Of a stretch of DNA of 64,000 nucleotides, positions 9,024-16,892 are shown piece after piece. The position numbers and the translations under genes are program-made. The DNA lies in NCBI GenBank assembly GCA_028293625.1, contig JAQGOL010000011.1, positions 124,001 through 188,000 on the forward strand. The letters run 5' to 3'. The stretch comes from Chthoniobacteraceae bacterium (GTDB lineage: Bacteria; Verrucomicrobiota; Verrucomicrobiia; Chthoniobacterales; Chthoniobacteraceae). The notes beneath the pieces are model-generated. The model was not told where the DNA came from. It did no database searches and saw nothing but the letters and a program-made list of their open reading frames with translations. The first letter of the stretch is position 1, and every line of letters begins with the position of its first letter.

Positions 9024-9962
9024 TCAGGCGCTAAGCTCAAGCATCCGCCGAATCGGCAACTCCGCCCGGACACGGATGGCTTCGGGGATAATGATCTCCG
9101 GAGTAAGGGTAAGAAGGGCATCGTGGAGCTTTTCAAGGGTGTTCATTTTCATGAATCGACAGTCCGCACAGGCGCATTGATCAGTCGGTCCCGCAATGAA
9201 ATCTTTGTCGGGCATCTCGCGACGCAGCCTGTGAAGCATTCCCGATTCGGTAACGATGATAAACGAACTGGCGGACGAATTTTTGCAATAGGTAATCATT
9301 CGTTCGGTCGAACAAACTTCATCAGCCAGTATTCGCACCGCATACGTGCACTCCGGATGCGCCACCACCGGTGAACCGGGATACTGCGCGCGAATCCGCT
9401 CGATGGAATCCCGCGTAAACTCCACGTGCACGTAACAGGCCCCCCGCCACAGCTCCATTTTCCGCCCGGTTTGCTCCATGACCCACGCGCCGAGGTTCTG
9501 GTCCGGCACGAAGAGAATATTGCGGTCGGCCGGCGCGGCATTGACAATCTTTACCGCATTGCCGCTTGTGCAAATCACATCGCTTAAAGCTTTTACCCCC
9601 GCTGAGCAGTTGATGTAGGCGATCACGTAATAATTCTTGTCCGCGTGCGCCGCAAGATACGCTTCCAGCTTGTCCGCCGGGCACGATTCCGACAACGAAC
9701 AGCCCGCGTCGAGATCCGGTAGAATCACCCGTTTGCCCGGATTCACGATCTTCGCGGTTTCAGCCATGAAATGGACACCGCAAAAAGCAATCACATCGGC
9801 ATTGGTGCTGGCGGCCTGGTAGCTTAACCCGAGCGAGTCGCCGACAAAATCGGCGATCTCCTGGATTTCCTGCACCTGATAATTGTGCGCCAGGATGACC
9901 GCGTTGCGGGTGCGTTTGAGCCTCAGGATTTCTTCTACGAGGTCGATGCCTAATGTAGCCAT
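9024..9962 (-). CDS. nadA: Quinolinate synthase
   Basis: A 312-residue [4Fe-4S] enzyme condensing iminoaspartate with dihydroxyacetone phosphate to quinolinate in NAD synthesis. Diagnostic motifs are NAVILAHNYQVQEIQ near residue 20, FCGVHFMAETAKI, the cluster Cys in DLDAGCSLSESCP, INCSAGVKALSDVICTSGNA, the HPEC motif, and the C-terminal GPTDQCACADCRFMKMNT carrying the third cluster ligand region. The length matches the common ~310-residue form. It is followed by the lipoprotein gene. No nadB or nadC is nearby in the window. Confidence 0.95.
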   Translation of the reverse strand: MATLGIDLVEEILRLKRTRNAVILAHNYQVQEIQEIADFVGDSLGLSYQAASTNADVIAFCGVHFMAETAKIVNPGKRVILPDLDAGCSLSESCPADKLEAYLAAHADKNYYVIAYINCSAGVKALSDVICTSGNAVKIVNAAPADRNILFVPDQNLGAWVMEQTGRKMELWRGACYVHVEFTRDSIERIRAQYPGSPVVAHPECTYAVRILADEVCSTERMITYCKNSSASSFIIVTESGMLHRLRREMPDKDFIAGPTDQCACADCRFMKMNTLEKLHDALLTLTPEIIIPEAIRVRAELPIRRMLELSA

Positions 9963-10055
9963 GGTTTTTATTAATGAGCGGAATGGGGGCGGTCAATGTA
10001 GAGAGTGCGCAACGCAGACGCACCTGGAAACGCAGCTCCCGGACGTTTGATGCCC

Positions 10056-10823
10056 TTAAATTGCCTTAAAAACGCGCAGCGCCTCCACCAATCCTTCGCT
10101 GCAATGGCCAGTGGCCACGTATCCGCCCGCGCGGCTCACGGTCAGGCGCACGGCTTCCACCGCGTTGCCAGGACACATCACCCAGTGGGCATGTGTCCCA
10201 TCGAGCATTGGCAAATCGTTGTAATGATCGCCAGCGGCGAAGATCTCCTCCGGAGGGATTCCGGTCAGGCGTCCAAGTTCTCCCAATGCGGTTCCCTTGC
10301 TGTAAGCCTCATGGCAAAACCGCACATAGATGGTGTTCCGCATGAACTGGAACCCCGGCACGCGGCCGCGTTCACGCTCCAGGAACTCGCAAACCCGGTC
10401 CATTTCCTCGTCCGTTTCAGTGGCGAGTCCCACGAGGCGATCGCCCTCAAAAATCGCGTGCGCCTTCACGTGCGTGGTAAGAAAGTCGTGAATATCGGAG
10501 AGCAACTGGCCGGCCTGGGAAAAAAGCACGTCATGGGCTTCAACGCAGCGCGCGTTCCAATCGCCGTAATCCTGCCACAAACCATTTGGACCGCGATGGA
10601 ACACCTCGCGTTCCGCGGTGAGCACAAAATCGGGCTCCACGGGAAAGGAAAACTCGCGCAACCCTTCAACGATGTGGGCAAGCTCGCGTCCTGTATTAAC
10701 GGCCCAAAGCACTCCTCGCTGATTGAGCGCCACCAAAGCCTCCAAAAAAGCCGGGGAAACCGCCGGTTTTGAAAAGTGATCAATGACAGTCCCGTCAAAA
10801 TCCGTGCTCAGCAGTTTAATCAT
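10056..10823 (-). CDS. HAD-superfamily phosphatase (Cof-like, type IIB)
   Basis: A 255-residue hydrolase. Motif I is LLSTDFDGTVID with the nucleophile Asp8 and Asp10; motif II is the Thr in WAVNTGREL; motif III/IV is the AAGDHYNDLPML segment with the acidic Mg ligands. The cap lies between motifs II and III, as in type IIB. It probably dephosphorylates a sugar phosphate or other small metabolite; the substrate is unknown. The gene stands alone between nadA and a small + strand gene, with about 90 bp upstream of nadA's start and 100 bp before the next gene. Confidence 0.85.
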   Translation of the reverse strand: MIKLLSTDFDGTVIDHFSKPAVSPAFLEALVALNQRGVLWAVNTGRELAHIVEGLREFSFPVEPDFVLTAEREVFHRGPNGLWQDYGDWNARCVEAHDVLFSQAGQLLSDIHDFLTTHVKAHAIFEGDRLVGLATETDEEMDRVCEFLERERGRVPGFQFMRNTIYVRFCHEAYSKGTALGELGRLTGIPPEEIFAAGDHYNDLPMLDGTHAHWVMCPGNAVEAVRLTVSRAGGYVATGHCSEGLVEALRVFKAI

Positions 10824-10926
10824 TCGGTCAGTTGAGAATTGAGGGTTAAAATTTGAGTGTCAAACTTCCATCAGGGCCGCGCGGTCTTCTTCGTCGCTCC
10901 GAACTCAACACTCAATCTCCAACTTT

Positions 10927-11205
10927 ATGAAATCCGCATACGAACTGGCCATGGAACGGCTCGAAAAAGCATCTCCCGCCACCAAGATCACTGAGGAACA
11001 AAAGGCTGAACTGGCCGAAATTGATTCTTCATTCAAAGCCAAAATCGCCGAGCGCGAGGTTTTCCTGCGCGATAAAATCGTGAAAGCACAGATCACAGGC
11101 GACCTTCAAGGCGCCGCGGAAATCGAGCAGGAACTCGCCCGCGAAGTGCGCCGGTTCAATGCCGATTGCGAAGCGAAAAAAGACAAGGTCCGGGCTCGCT
11201 CATAA
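10927..11205 (+). CDS. Small charged helical protein, unknown function
   Basis: A 92-residue protein rich in Lys, Glu and Ala, predicted almost entirely helical. It opens SAYELAMERLEKASP, then KITEEQKAELAEIDSSFKAKIAERE and ends EIEQELAREVRRFNADCEAKKDKVR, compatible with a coiled-coil or three-helix unit. It has no signal peptide or membrane segment. Its 3' end overlaps by 6 bp the convergent response-regulator gene. The start ATG is preceded by an AT-rich leader. The coding pattern is clean and the frame unambiguous, but no function can be given. Confidence 0.7.
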   Translation: MKSAYELAMERLEKASPATKITEEQKAELAEIDSSFKAKIAEREVFLRDKIVKAQITGDLQGAAEIEQELAREVRRFNADCEAKKDKVRARS

Positions 11206-11583
11206 CGGAAGAAGCGGCTCCTCGCGCAGGCCAGCAATCCGGTCGAGCGTCTCACGGACCCGAGCCAGATTAAGCGGCTTCGGCATAAAATCGATGGCTC
11301 CGCAATTGCCCACGCTCGGGTAGCTTTGATCCACGACGCCCGACATCAGCACGATTTTAACCTTCGGATCACGGCTCACGAGCTGGTGACAGACCGTGAA
11401 GCCATTAAACTTCGGCATCATGATGTCAAGCATCACAAGTTCGGGCCGGTGAAGCGCAAAGCTGCGCATCGCTTCAAGCCCGCCGCCCGTCACCGTGGCA
11501 ACAACTTCGTGCTCACAACTCTTGACCAGCATCGCGATTGTTTCAGCCACGGCGCGATCGTCGTCGACGATCATCACTCGCAT
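11200..11583 (-). CDS. Single-domain response regulator (CheY-like receiver)
   Basis: A 127-residue receiver without an output domain. The acidic pocket is Asp7-Asp9 in MIVDDDRA, the phosphoacceptor is Asp53 in LVMLDIMMPKFNG, the switch Ser81 is in IVLMSGV and the conserved Lys102 is in DFMPKPL. Such proteins work by protein-protein contact or phosphorelay, often in motility, chemotaxis or development. There is no histidine kinase beside it. It overlaps the convergent small gene by 6 bp and is transcribed toward it. Confidence 0.92.
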   Translation of the reverse strand: MRVMIVDDDRAVAETIAMLVKSCEHEVVATVTGGGLEAMRSFALHRPELVMLDIMMPKFNGFTVCHQLVSRDPKVKIVLMSGVVDQSYPSVGNCGAIDFMPKPLNLARVRETLDRIAGLREEPLLPL

Positions 11584-11672
11584 GACGGCATCCGGTAAAG
11601 GTGGATCGGTTCCAGGGGCAGCTCTGAGAAGGCGTTCATAAAATCTTTAGAGCACCCCTCGCGCCATGTACG

Positions 11673-13004
11673 TTATCGCGCAAGTTCTTCCAGCAATAGA
11701 CGGTTAAGCCGGATTCCGGCGAAAAAGTTCTCGAGCGGGAAATTCTCATTCGGCGCATGCGCGCGGCAATCAGGCAACGCCAGGCCAAGCAGCAAAGTTT
11801 CCACCTCAAGGACGCGCCTGAAAGTATTCACAATCGGAATGCTTCCCCCTTCCCGGATCAGCGCGACTTCTTTTCCGAAGGTTTGTGTCAATGCGCGCTG
11901 GGCCGCCGTTCCATCAGCGGAATTCGGGTTGGTATGATACGGCTCGCCCGCATGCCCGCCCTTGAGTTCCAAATGCACGCTCGCCGGACACTGCGCCAGC
12001 AGATACGCCCTTACGGCTTTCATGACCGTTTCCGGGTCCTGCCCGGGCACAAGCCGGAACGTTAATTTCGCGAACGCTTCCTTCGCGATCACCGTCTTGG
12101 TCCCCTCCCCCTGGAATCCGCCGCCGATCCCGTTGACCTCCGCGGTGGGCCGGGCCCAAATCCGTTCCAACGAACTAAAGCCGAGTTCTCCCGCCAGCGC
12201 CGGCACGCCGGTCAATTGCCGGATCTCCGCGTCGCCGATCGGCAGCTTTTCCCATGAGCGCCGTTCCCACGGCTCCAGCGGGATCACACCATCGTAAAAT
12301 CCGGGCACCGCCACGCGTTCCTCATGATCGTGGAGCAACGCAATCAACCGGGCAAGAATCGTGATCGGATTGGCCACCGCGCCGCCGAAGATGCCCGAGT
12401 GCAAATCGGTGTCCGGCCCCGTCACTTTGAGTTCCAGCGCCGCGATGCCCCGCAATCCATAGGTGAGCGTTGGGACGCCGGGCGCCACCATTCCGGTGTC
12501 GGAAACCGCGATCACGTCACATTTCAACTCGTCGCGATGCAAAATTAAAAAGTCTTCCAGATGTTTGCTTCCCACTTCCTCCTCCCCTTCGATGAGGAAG
12601 ATAAGATTCACCGGCAGATCTCCGTGTTCTTTTAACGTTTCACCCACTCCGAGCACATGGGCGAGGATCTGCCCTTTGTTATCGGTGGAACCGCGCGCGT
12701 AAATGATCCCGTTTTCAATGCGTGGCTCAAACGGCGGCGTAGTCCAGAGTGCCACCGGATCAACCGGCTGCACATCGTAATGGCCATAAATCAGCACCGT
12801 TCGCCGATCCTCCCGATGCACATTGCGCGCCACCACAATGGGATGTCCGGCGGTCGGATGCAGTTCCGCCTCCAATCCGATCTGCGTCAGCTTTTGCTGC
12901 AACCATCCTGCGCACGCCGCCACATCGGACTTATGCTCCGGGTCGGTTGAAATGCTGGGAAAACGGAGAAAGCGCAACAGCTCCTCGACATGCTCTTGGT
13001 TCAT
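11673..13004 (-). CDS. M20-family dipeptidase
   Basis: A 443-residue zinc peptidase of the M20 (ArgE/DapE/CNDP) group that splits dipeptides or short peptides. Metal and catalytic residues appear in order: His and Asp in IYGHYDVQPVDP, Asp in ARGSTDNKGQ, the Glu pair in LIEGEEEVGS, Asp in AVSDTGM and the final His in RAHAPNENF. A dimerisation lid domain lies between residues ~190 and 300. It has no signal peptide, so it is cytoplasmic. It stands alone, about 90 bp upstream of the response regulator and 58 bp from the NlpC/P60 gene. Confidence 0.92.
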   Translation of the reverse strand: MNQEHVEELLRFLRFPSISTDPEHKSDVAACAGWLQQKLTQIGLEAELHPTAGHPIVVARNVHREDRRTVLIYGHYDVQPVDPVALWTTPPFEPRIENGIIYARGSTDNKGQILAHVLGVGETLKEHGDLPVNLIFLIEGEEEVGSKHLEDFLILHRDELKCDVIAVSDTGMVAPGVPTLTYGLRGIAALELKVTGPDTDLHSGIFGGAVANPITILARLIALLHDHEERVAVPGFYDGVIPLEPWERRSWEKLPIGDAEIRQLTGVPALAGELGFSSLERIWARPTAEVNGIGGGFQGEGTKTVIAKEAFAKLTFRLVPGQDPETVMKAVRAYLLAQCPASVHLELKGGHAGEPYHTNPNSADGTAAQRALTQTFGKEVALIREGGSIPIVNTFRRVLEVETLLLGLALPDCRAHAPNENFPLENFFAGIRLNRLLLEELAR

Positions 13005-13062
13005 CGCGCCAAGCTATGGGTGGAGCCGTCCGCTTGGAAATGCGGAATTCGCGCCTGTTCCC

Positions 13063-14226
13063 TCAGTCGCTGCTTTTCACGCTCCGCTTCGCTTTCGGGC
13101 GCTGCGAATGGCCTTTGGAAGCACTGCTGCCAGCCGGCTTTTCCTCTTCCTTGGGCTCCGCCGCCGTCGCCGGCTCGGGTTCAGCCGCCTTTTCCGCGCC
13201 CTGCAGCGGAATTCGCGCGTAACCGAGGAAGTCCGCCTTTGCCATCGTCTCACCCGGACGCGGACGCGGCATCACGAAATCAAATACGCTCACGCCCCAG
13301 CGGCTTTTTCCATCATACGTGCGCCCGTCGCTTGCCCCGGCCATGATCCGCTTGTTGCGCCCTTTTTCAGTGCCCAGATAAATCATCACGTGGGTGACAG
13401 GCGGATCCCGGTCAATCGAGTAGGTGCCGTTCCAGAAAAGGAGGTCGCCTGGTTTAATATCACTGAATTCAAATCCATCGGCTTTCTTGCTGATCACCGC
13501 GAAAAATTTGCCTTCTTTGCGGGCCCAACTGTAAAGACCGCTCGCATCGCGCGGCACATCCTTGAACCCGGCCTGACGCAGCAAATAATAAATCGTTCCT
13601 GAACAATCCATTCCACCATTGGCCGGATCCGCGGAACCGTACGTGTAAGTCAGATTCTGTTTGGTCAACGCGAGCGCGGCATCAATGAGGGTGCGTATCG
13701 AGCCGGAAAGTCCCGCGTACTCGACAATCTGATCCGGCTCGACGCTCGCGTTGGGCGCCGAGGCGGCTTTTCCTGCCGCGCTTCTGGCCTCTTTTGACGG
13801 CGTTTCAGGCGCCGGCGCCGACGCCGGTTTTTTGTGCAGCTTGGCCGATGCGGCGTCCGCTTCATCCGCATCCGCGTTGGATTCCTCCACCTGTTTCTTT
13901 TTCACAGGCTCCTTTTCCGGCTCCGCAGATGCCACCGTCGCTTTTTTACGCGGTTTGGGAGTGGCCGCCGGTTCTTCCTCAGAAGCGGCTGCCGGCTTTT
14001 TTTTCGATGGCTCAGCATCCCCCTCGGAAGCCGCCGGTTTCTTTTTGGGTGGCGCGTCTTCCTCGTCCGCCGCTTTCTTGGAAGGTTTCGATTCCGTGGT
14101 CTCCGATGTGGTACGTTTCTTCTTTTTCGGCCGCTCGGACGTTTCTTGCGCCGAGGCGGTCGCTGCAAAGAGAATCGCGATCAGCAGACGCAAAAAAACC
14201 GGGTTTCTGAAGGGGGCAGGAGGCAT
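13063..14226 (-). CDS. Secreted NlpC/P60 cell-wall hydrolase with Lys/Glu/Pro-rich linker
   Basis: A 387-residue protein starting at ATG 14226 with a signal peptide (a FLRLLIAILFAATASAQ stretch). A linker of about 150 residues follows, almost entirely Lys, Pro, Ala, Glu and Ser with KKK and PAAS runs. The C-terminal domain has the NlpC/P60 Cys in GGMDCSGTIYYLL, a PGDLLFWNG motif and the His in VTHVMIYLG. It likely cleaves peptidoglycan stem peptides outside the cytoplasmic membrane; the linker may span or bind the wall. The longer frame upstream overlaps the divergent peptidase gene and is rejected. A short Lys/Arg-rich tail follows the domain. Confidence 0.85.
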   Translation of the reverse strand: MPPAPFRNPVFLRLLIAILFAATASAQETSERPKKKKRTTSETTESKPSKKAADEEDAPPKKKPAASEGDAEPSKKKPAAASEEEPAATPKPRKKATVASAEPEKEPVKKKQVEESNADADEADAASAKLHKKPASAPAPETPSKEARSAAGKAASAPNASVEPDQIVEYAGLSGSIRTLIDAALALTKQNLTYTYGSADPANGGMDCSGTIYYLLRQAGFKDVPRDASGLYSWARKEGKFFAVISKKADGFEFSDIKPGDLLFWNGTYSIDRDPPVTHVMIYLGTEKGRNKRIMAGASDGRTYDGKSRWGVSVFDFVMPRPRPGETMAKADFLGYARIPLQGAEKAAEPEPATAAEPKEEEKPAGSSASKGHSQRPKAKRSVKSSD

Positions 14227-14397
14227 AAGTCGCCACGCTCGCGCCTTGGTTCTTTTTCCACAACTCCCGATCGCACAAATCACTGCGGCAAAGATTTGCC
14301 GCTTCCGCGAACCAGACGCAAAGAGTTCGACGATGCGCTTTCCAACAAATAGTTTCCGGCGCGACAACCGCCCCGTTTTCTTCTTATCCCGCATCCT

Positions 14398-16737
14398 GTG
14401 ATCCATTTTTTCTCGCGCCGGCTGGTTTGGACTTTTCTCTTCATCATTTCGGTCGCGTCGGCGGATACCGGCGTCATTCCGCCCAATGTGGGTGGCGGAC
14501 TTGAGCGGCTCGTGGAGCGGTATCAATCCAATTCCCAAACAACCGCCGATCGCAAAGGACGGATGCAAAAGGATGCCCCGATCGCCTCGGGCGCCAGGGT
14601 CGATGGGGAGCAGGCCGTGGTCGATATCCGGCTCGATGGCAGCCGGCCACTGGCCCAGGTGCAGGCCGCGCTGGTCGCCTTGGGGATCAATGTGCTCGCC
14701 ACCCATGAAGTCGCCGGCCCGGGCAGCACGATTTCCGCAAAGATCCCGCTTGGAAGCGTTGTCACGGCGGCACGCACCCCGGGAGTTTTCTCAATCGTGC
14801 TTGTCCATCGCCCAATCAAGCGTGTCGGAAGAACCACCACGCAAGGGGCGGCCTTGCTGAAAACCGTCGCGGTCAACAGCCGCGGTTTTACCGGGGAAGG
14901 CATTACAGTGGGTGTCATCTCCGACTCCTTTGATGTTTCGTTTCCTCCCGCCGCCAATGATGTGGCAAGCGGCGATTTGCCCGGCCCCGGCAATCCACTC
15001 AACAACGAACCGGTCAAAGTGCTTACGGAGGGCGATCCGGCGACTGGCGAGGATGAGGGGCGCGCCATGCTTCAGATCATCCACGACATCGCGCCGAAGG
15101 CCCGGCTCGTGTTTACAACCTCCGGCGAGACCCCGGCCACTTTTGCGCAAGGTGTGCTGGCCCTGCGCACCACGGGAAAGTGCGACATTATTGTCGATGA
15201 CATCGGCTACCCGGATGAACCGTTCTTTTCCGATGGCATTGCATCGCAGGCTGTCGATGACGCGGTCCACAGCAGCGAGCTGCCGGGCAAAAAAGTGCTC
15301 TATTATTCTTCCGCCGGCAATGACGGCAACCTCGGGTTCGCCGATGATTTTCGCCCCATATCCGACGCGAATGTGCGCGCCCGGCTGGTGCCCAACAATC
15401 TGAAGCTTTCGCGCGTTCCCGTCACTCTTACCGCGGGCGGATTCCATAACTTCGCCAAGGCTGGCAAACCTGTCGTGGTCCAGCATGTGAAAGCAACCGG
15501 TGGGATGACACTCCTGGACTTCCAGTGGGATGATCCTTTTTTGCCCGGCTCGATTACGACCGATTACAACGTGCTCGTTTTTGACGCACGGGGAAACTTC
15601 CGTCCCGATCTTAGCGGTCTCGATGAAAATGTGAGTGTCGGCCAGGCCATTGAGTTCGCTTCGATCCCTGTCTCCAGAACCGGCTCGGGCTATCAGATCG
15701 CCATTACCCGGCGCGCGCTCGGCACCCAGGAAGCCACGCATCTCCGTTATCTGGCGCATACAAATGGCGGTTTCGATTCGGATTACCGGGAGCTCAACGC
15801 CGTTACCTTGTTTGGCCACGCGGGAGCGCCCGGTGGCGATGGAGTCGGCGCATACGACTACCGGAATCCTTTGGTTCCGGAGCCTTTCAGCTCTTTTGGC
15901 CCGCTGACCATCTACTTCAACCGTGCCGGCCGCCGCCTCTCCAGCCCTGAGGTGCGTCAACAGCCCTCCATCTCGGCGCCCGATAACGTCAATACGACAT
16001 TTTTTCCCGGCCCGTTCTCGGATGTCGATGAGGACGGGTTCCCGAACTTCTCAGGCACCAGCGCTGCGGCGCCTCATGCGGCTGGTGTCGCGGCCCTTTT
16101 GCTTCAGGCCGCGGGCGGTCCCGGCAGCGCAACCGCCCTCCAGATTCGCTCGGCATTGCAGGAATCCGCCGTTTCGCACGATCTCGACCCTTCCTTCAGC
16201 AAGGCTTCCATCCAAACCTCCGATAGCGCCACGGTCACTCTTACTGCCACCGGTGGAGGCGATAACGCATCCGCAAACGATCCCCACTTCTTTCATCTGA
16301 GCTTTGAGGCGCCCGCGGATTACATCCTGCAACGCGTTACCATCGATCTTGCGCCCGCGGGGCTGAAGTTTGATCCAAGCGCCAGACTTGGTTACCCATT
16401 TCGCCTGGGCGGCTTCACCGGCGTCAAGCGTTCACAGATCAAAGCGGCCTTTAGCGGCCAAGGCAAAACCACGCTGACACTCACCTTCCGGGGCGGCACC
16501 TTTCTCCCTGGCGTCGCCATCGACTTCGGCGTCGACCGGGATGAGTTTGAACTCCGCGCGGCCGGCAACTCCGCCGATTTGCTTACCGGGGCAACCGTCA
16601 CCATCCAGACGCTTTCCGGCGCAATCACCACCGATGCTACCGGCACGTTTGAAAATCTGCGCGGCGACGGATTTAGTCCCGCCGATGGCTTTGGCCTGAT
16701 CGACGCCGAAGCGGCGCTCGATCGGCTGGTCCCGTAG
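14398..16737 (+). CDS. Secreted sedolisin-like (S53-like) serine peptidase of the S8/S53 clan
   Basis: A 779-residue protein from GTG 14398 with an N-terminal signal anchor (LVWTFLFIISVASA). Residues ~165-570 are the peptidase: Asp176 in GVISDSFD, Glu220 in DEGRAMLQIIHDIAP, Asp267/268 in DIIVDDIGY and Ser555 in FSGTSAAAPHAAG. Where subtilisins have catalytic His in HGT, this protein has Glu, so the triad looks Ser-Glu-Asp as in sedolisins; the family is known as a S53-like group. The C-terminal ~200 residues look β-rich and may be a binding or export domain. It is divergent from the NlpC/P60 gene across a 171-bp gap. A shorter start cannot be excluded. Confidence 0.85.
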   Translation: MIHFFSRRLVWTFLFIISVASADTGVIPPNVGGGLERLVERYQSNSQTTADRKGRMQKDAPIASGARVDGEQAVVDIRLDGSRPLAQVQAALVALGINVLATHEVAGPGSTISAKIPLGSVVTAARTPGVFSIVLVHRPIKRVGRTTTQGAALLKTVAVNSRGFTGEGITVGVISDSFDVSFPPAANDVASGDLPGPGNPLNNEPVKVLTEGDPATGEDEGRAMLQIIHDIAPKARLVFTTSGETPATFAQGVLALRTTGKCDIIVDDIGYPDEPFFSDGIASQAVDDAVHSSELPGKKVLYYSSAGNDGNLGFADDFRPISDANVRARLVPNNLKLSRVPVTLTAGGFHNFAKAGKPVVVQHVKATGGMTLLDFQWDDPFLPGSITTDYNVLVFDARGNFRPDLSGLDENVSVGQAIEFASIPVSRTGSGYQIAITRRALGTQEATHLRYLAHTNGGFDSDYRELNAVTLFGHAGAPGGDGVGAYDYRNPLVPEPFSSFGPLTIYFNRAGRRLSSPEVRQQPSISAPDNVNTTFFPGPFSDVDEDGFPNFSGTSAAAPHAAGVAALLLQAAGGPGSATALQIRSALQESAVSHDLDPSFSKASIQTSDSATVTLTATGGGDNASANDPHFFHLSFEAPADYILQRVTIDLAPAGLKFDPSARLGYPFRLGGFTGVKRSQIKAAFSGQGKTTLTLTFRGGTFLPGVAIDFGVDRDEFELRAAGNSADLLTGATVTIQTLSGAITTDATGTFENLRGDGFSPADGFGLIDAEAALDRLVP

Positions 16738-16892
16738 CCGGTGACTTGCAAAATCGGCCTGCCGCGAATCTTAGCCCTGCGCGGCGGAGGCCGGGAGCAG
16801 GATTGGCGAATTGCTTTGATAAAATCTTATATTAAAAGGCGCCTCGCAGTCTTTTGTTATTCAGTTGCAACACTGCTCGAAAACACTCCCTT

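Noticed and set aside
13751-14401. Long + strand open frame rich in Ala, Phe and Ser
   Set aside because: It is the complement of the Lys/Glu-rich linker of the NlpC/P60 gene; low-complexity coding sequence produces such shadows.
13063-14706. Longer reading frame (547 codons) for the NlpC/P60 protein
   Set aside because: The extra 160 residues overlap the divergent peptidase gene, have no signal peptide and read like a shadow frame; a good signal peptide starts at ATG 14226.
16738-16892. Promoter for the giant repeat protein in an AT-rich stretch (TTATATTAAAA)
   Set aside because: A -10-like TATATT is visible, but no -35 at proper spacing could be identified.
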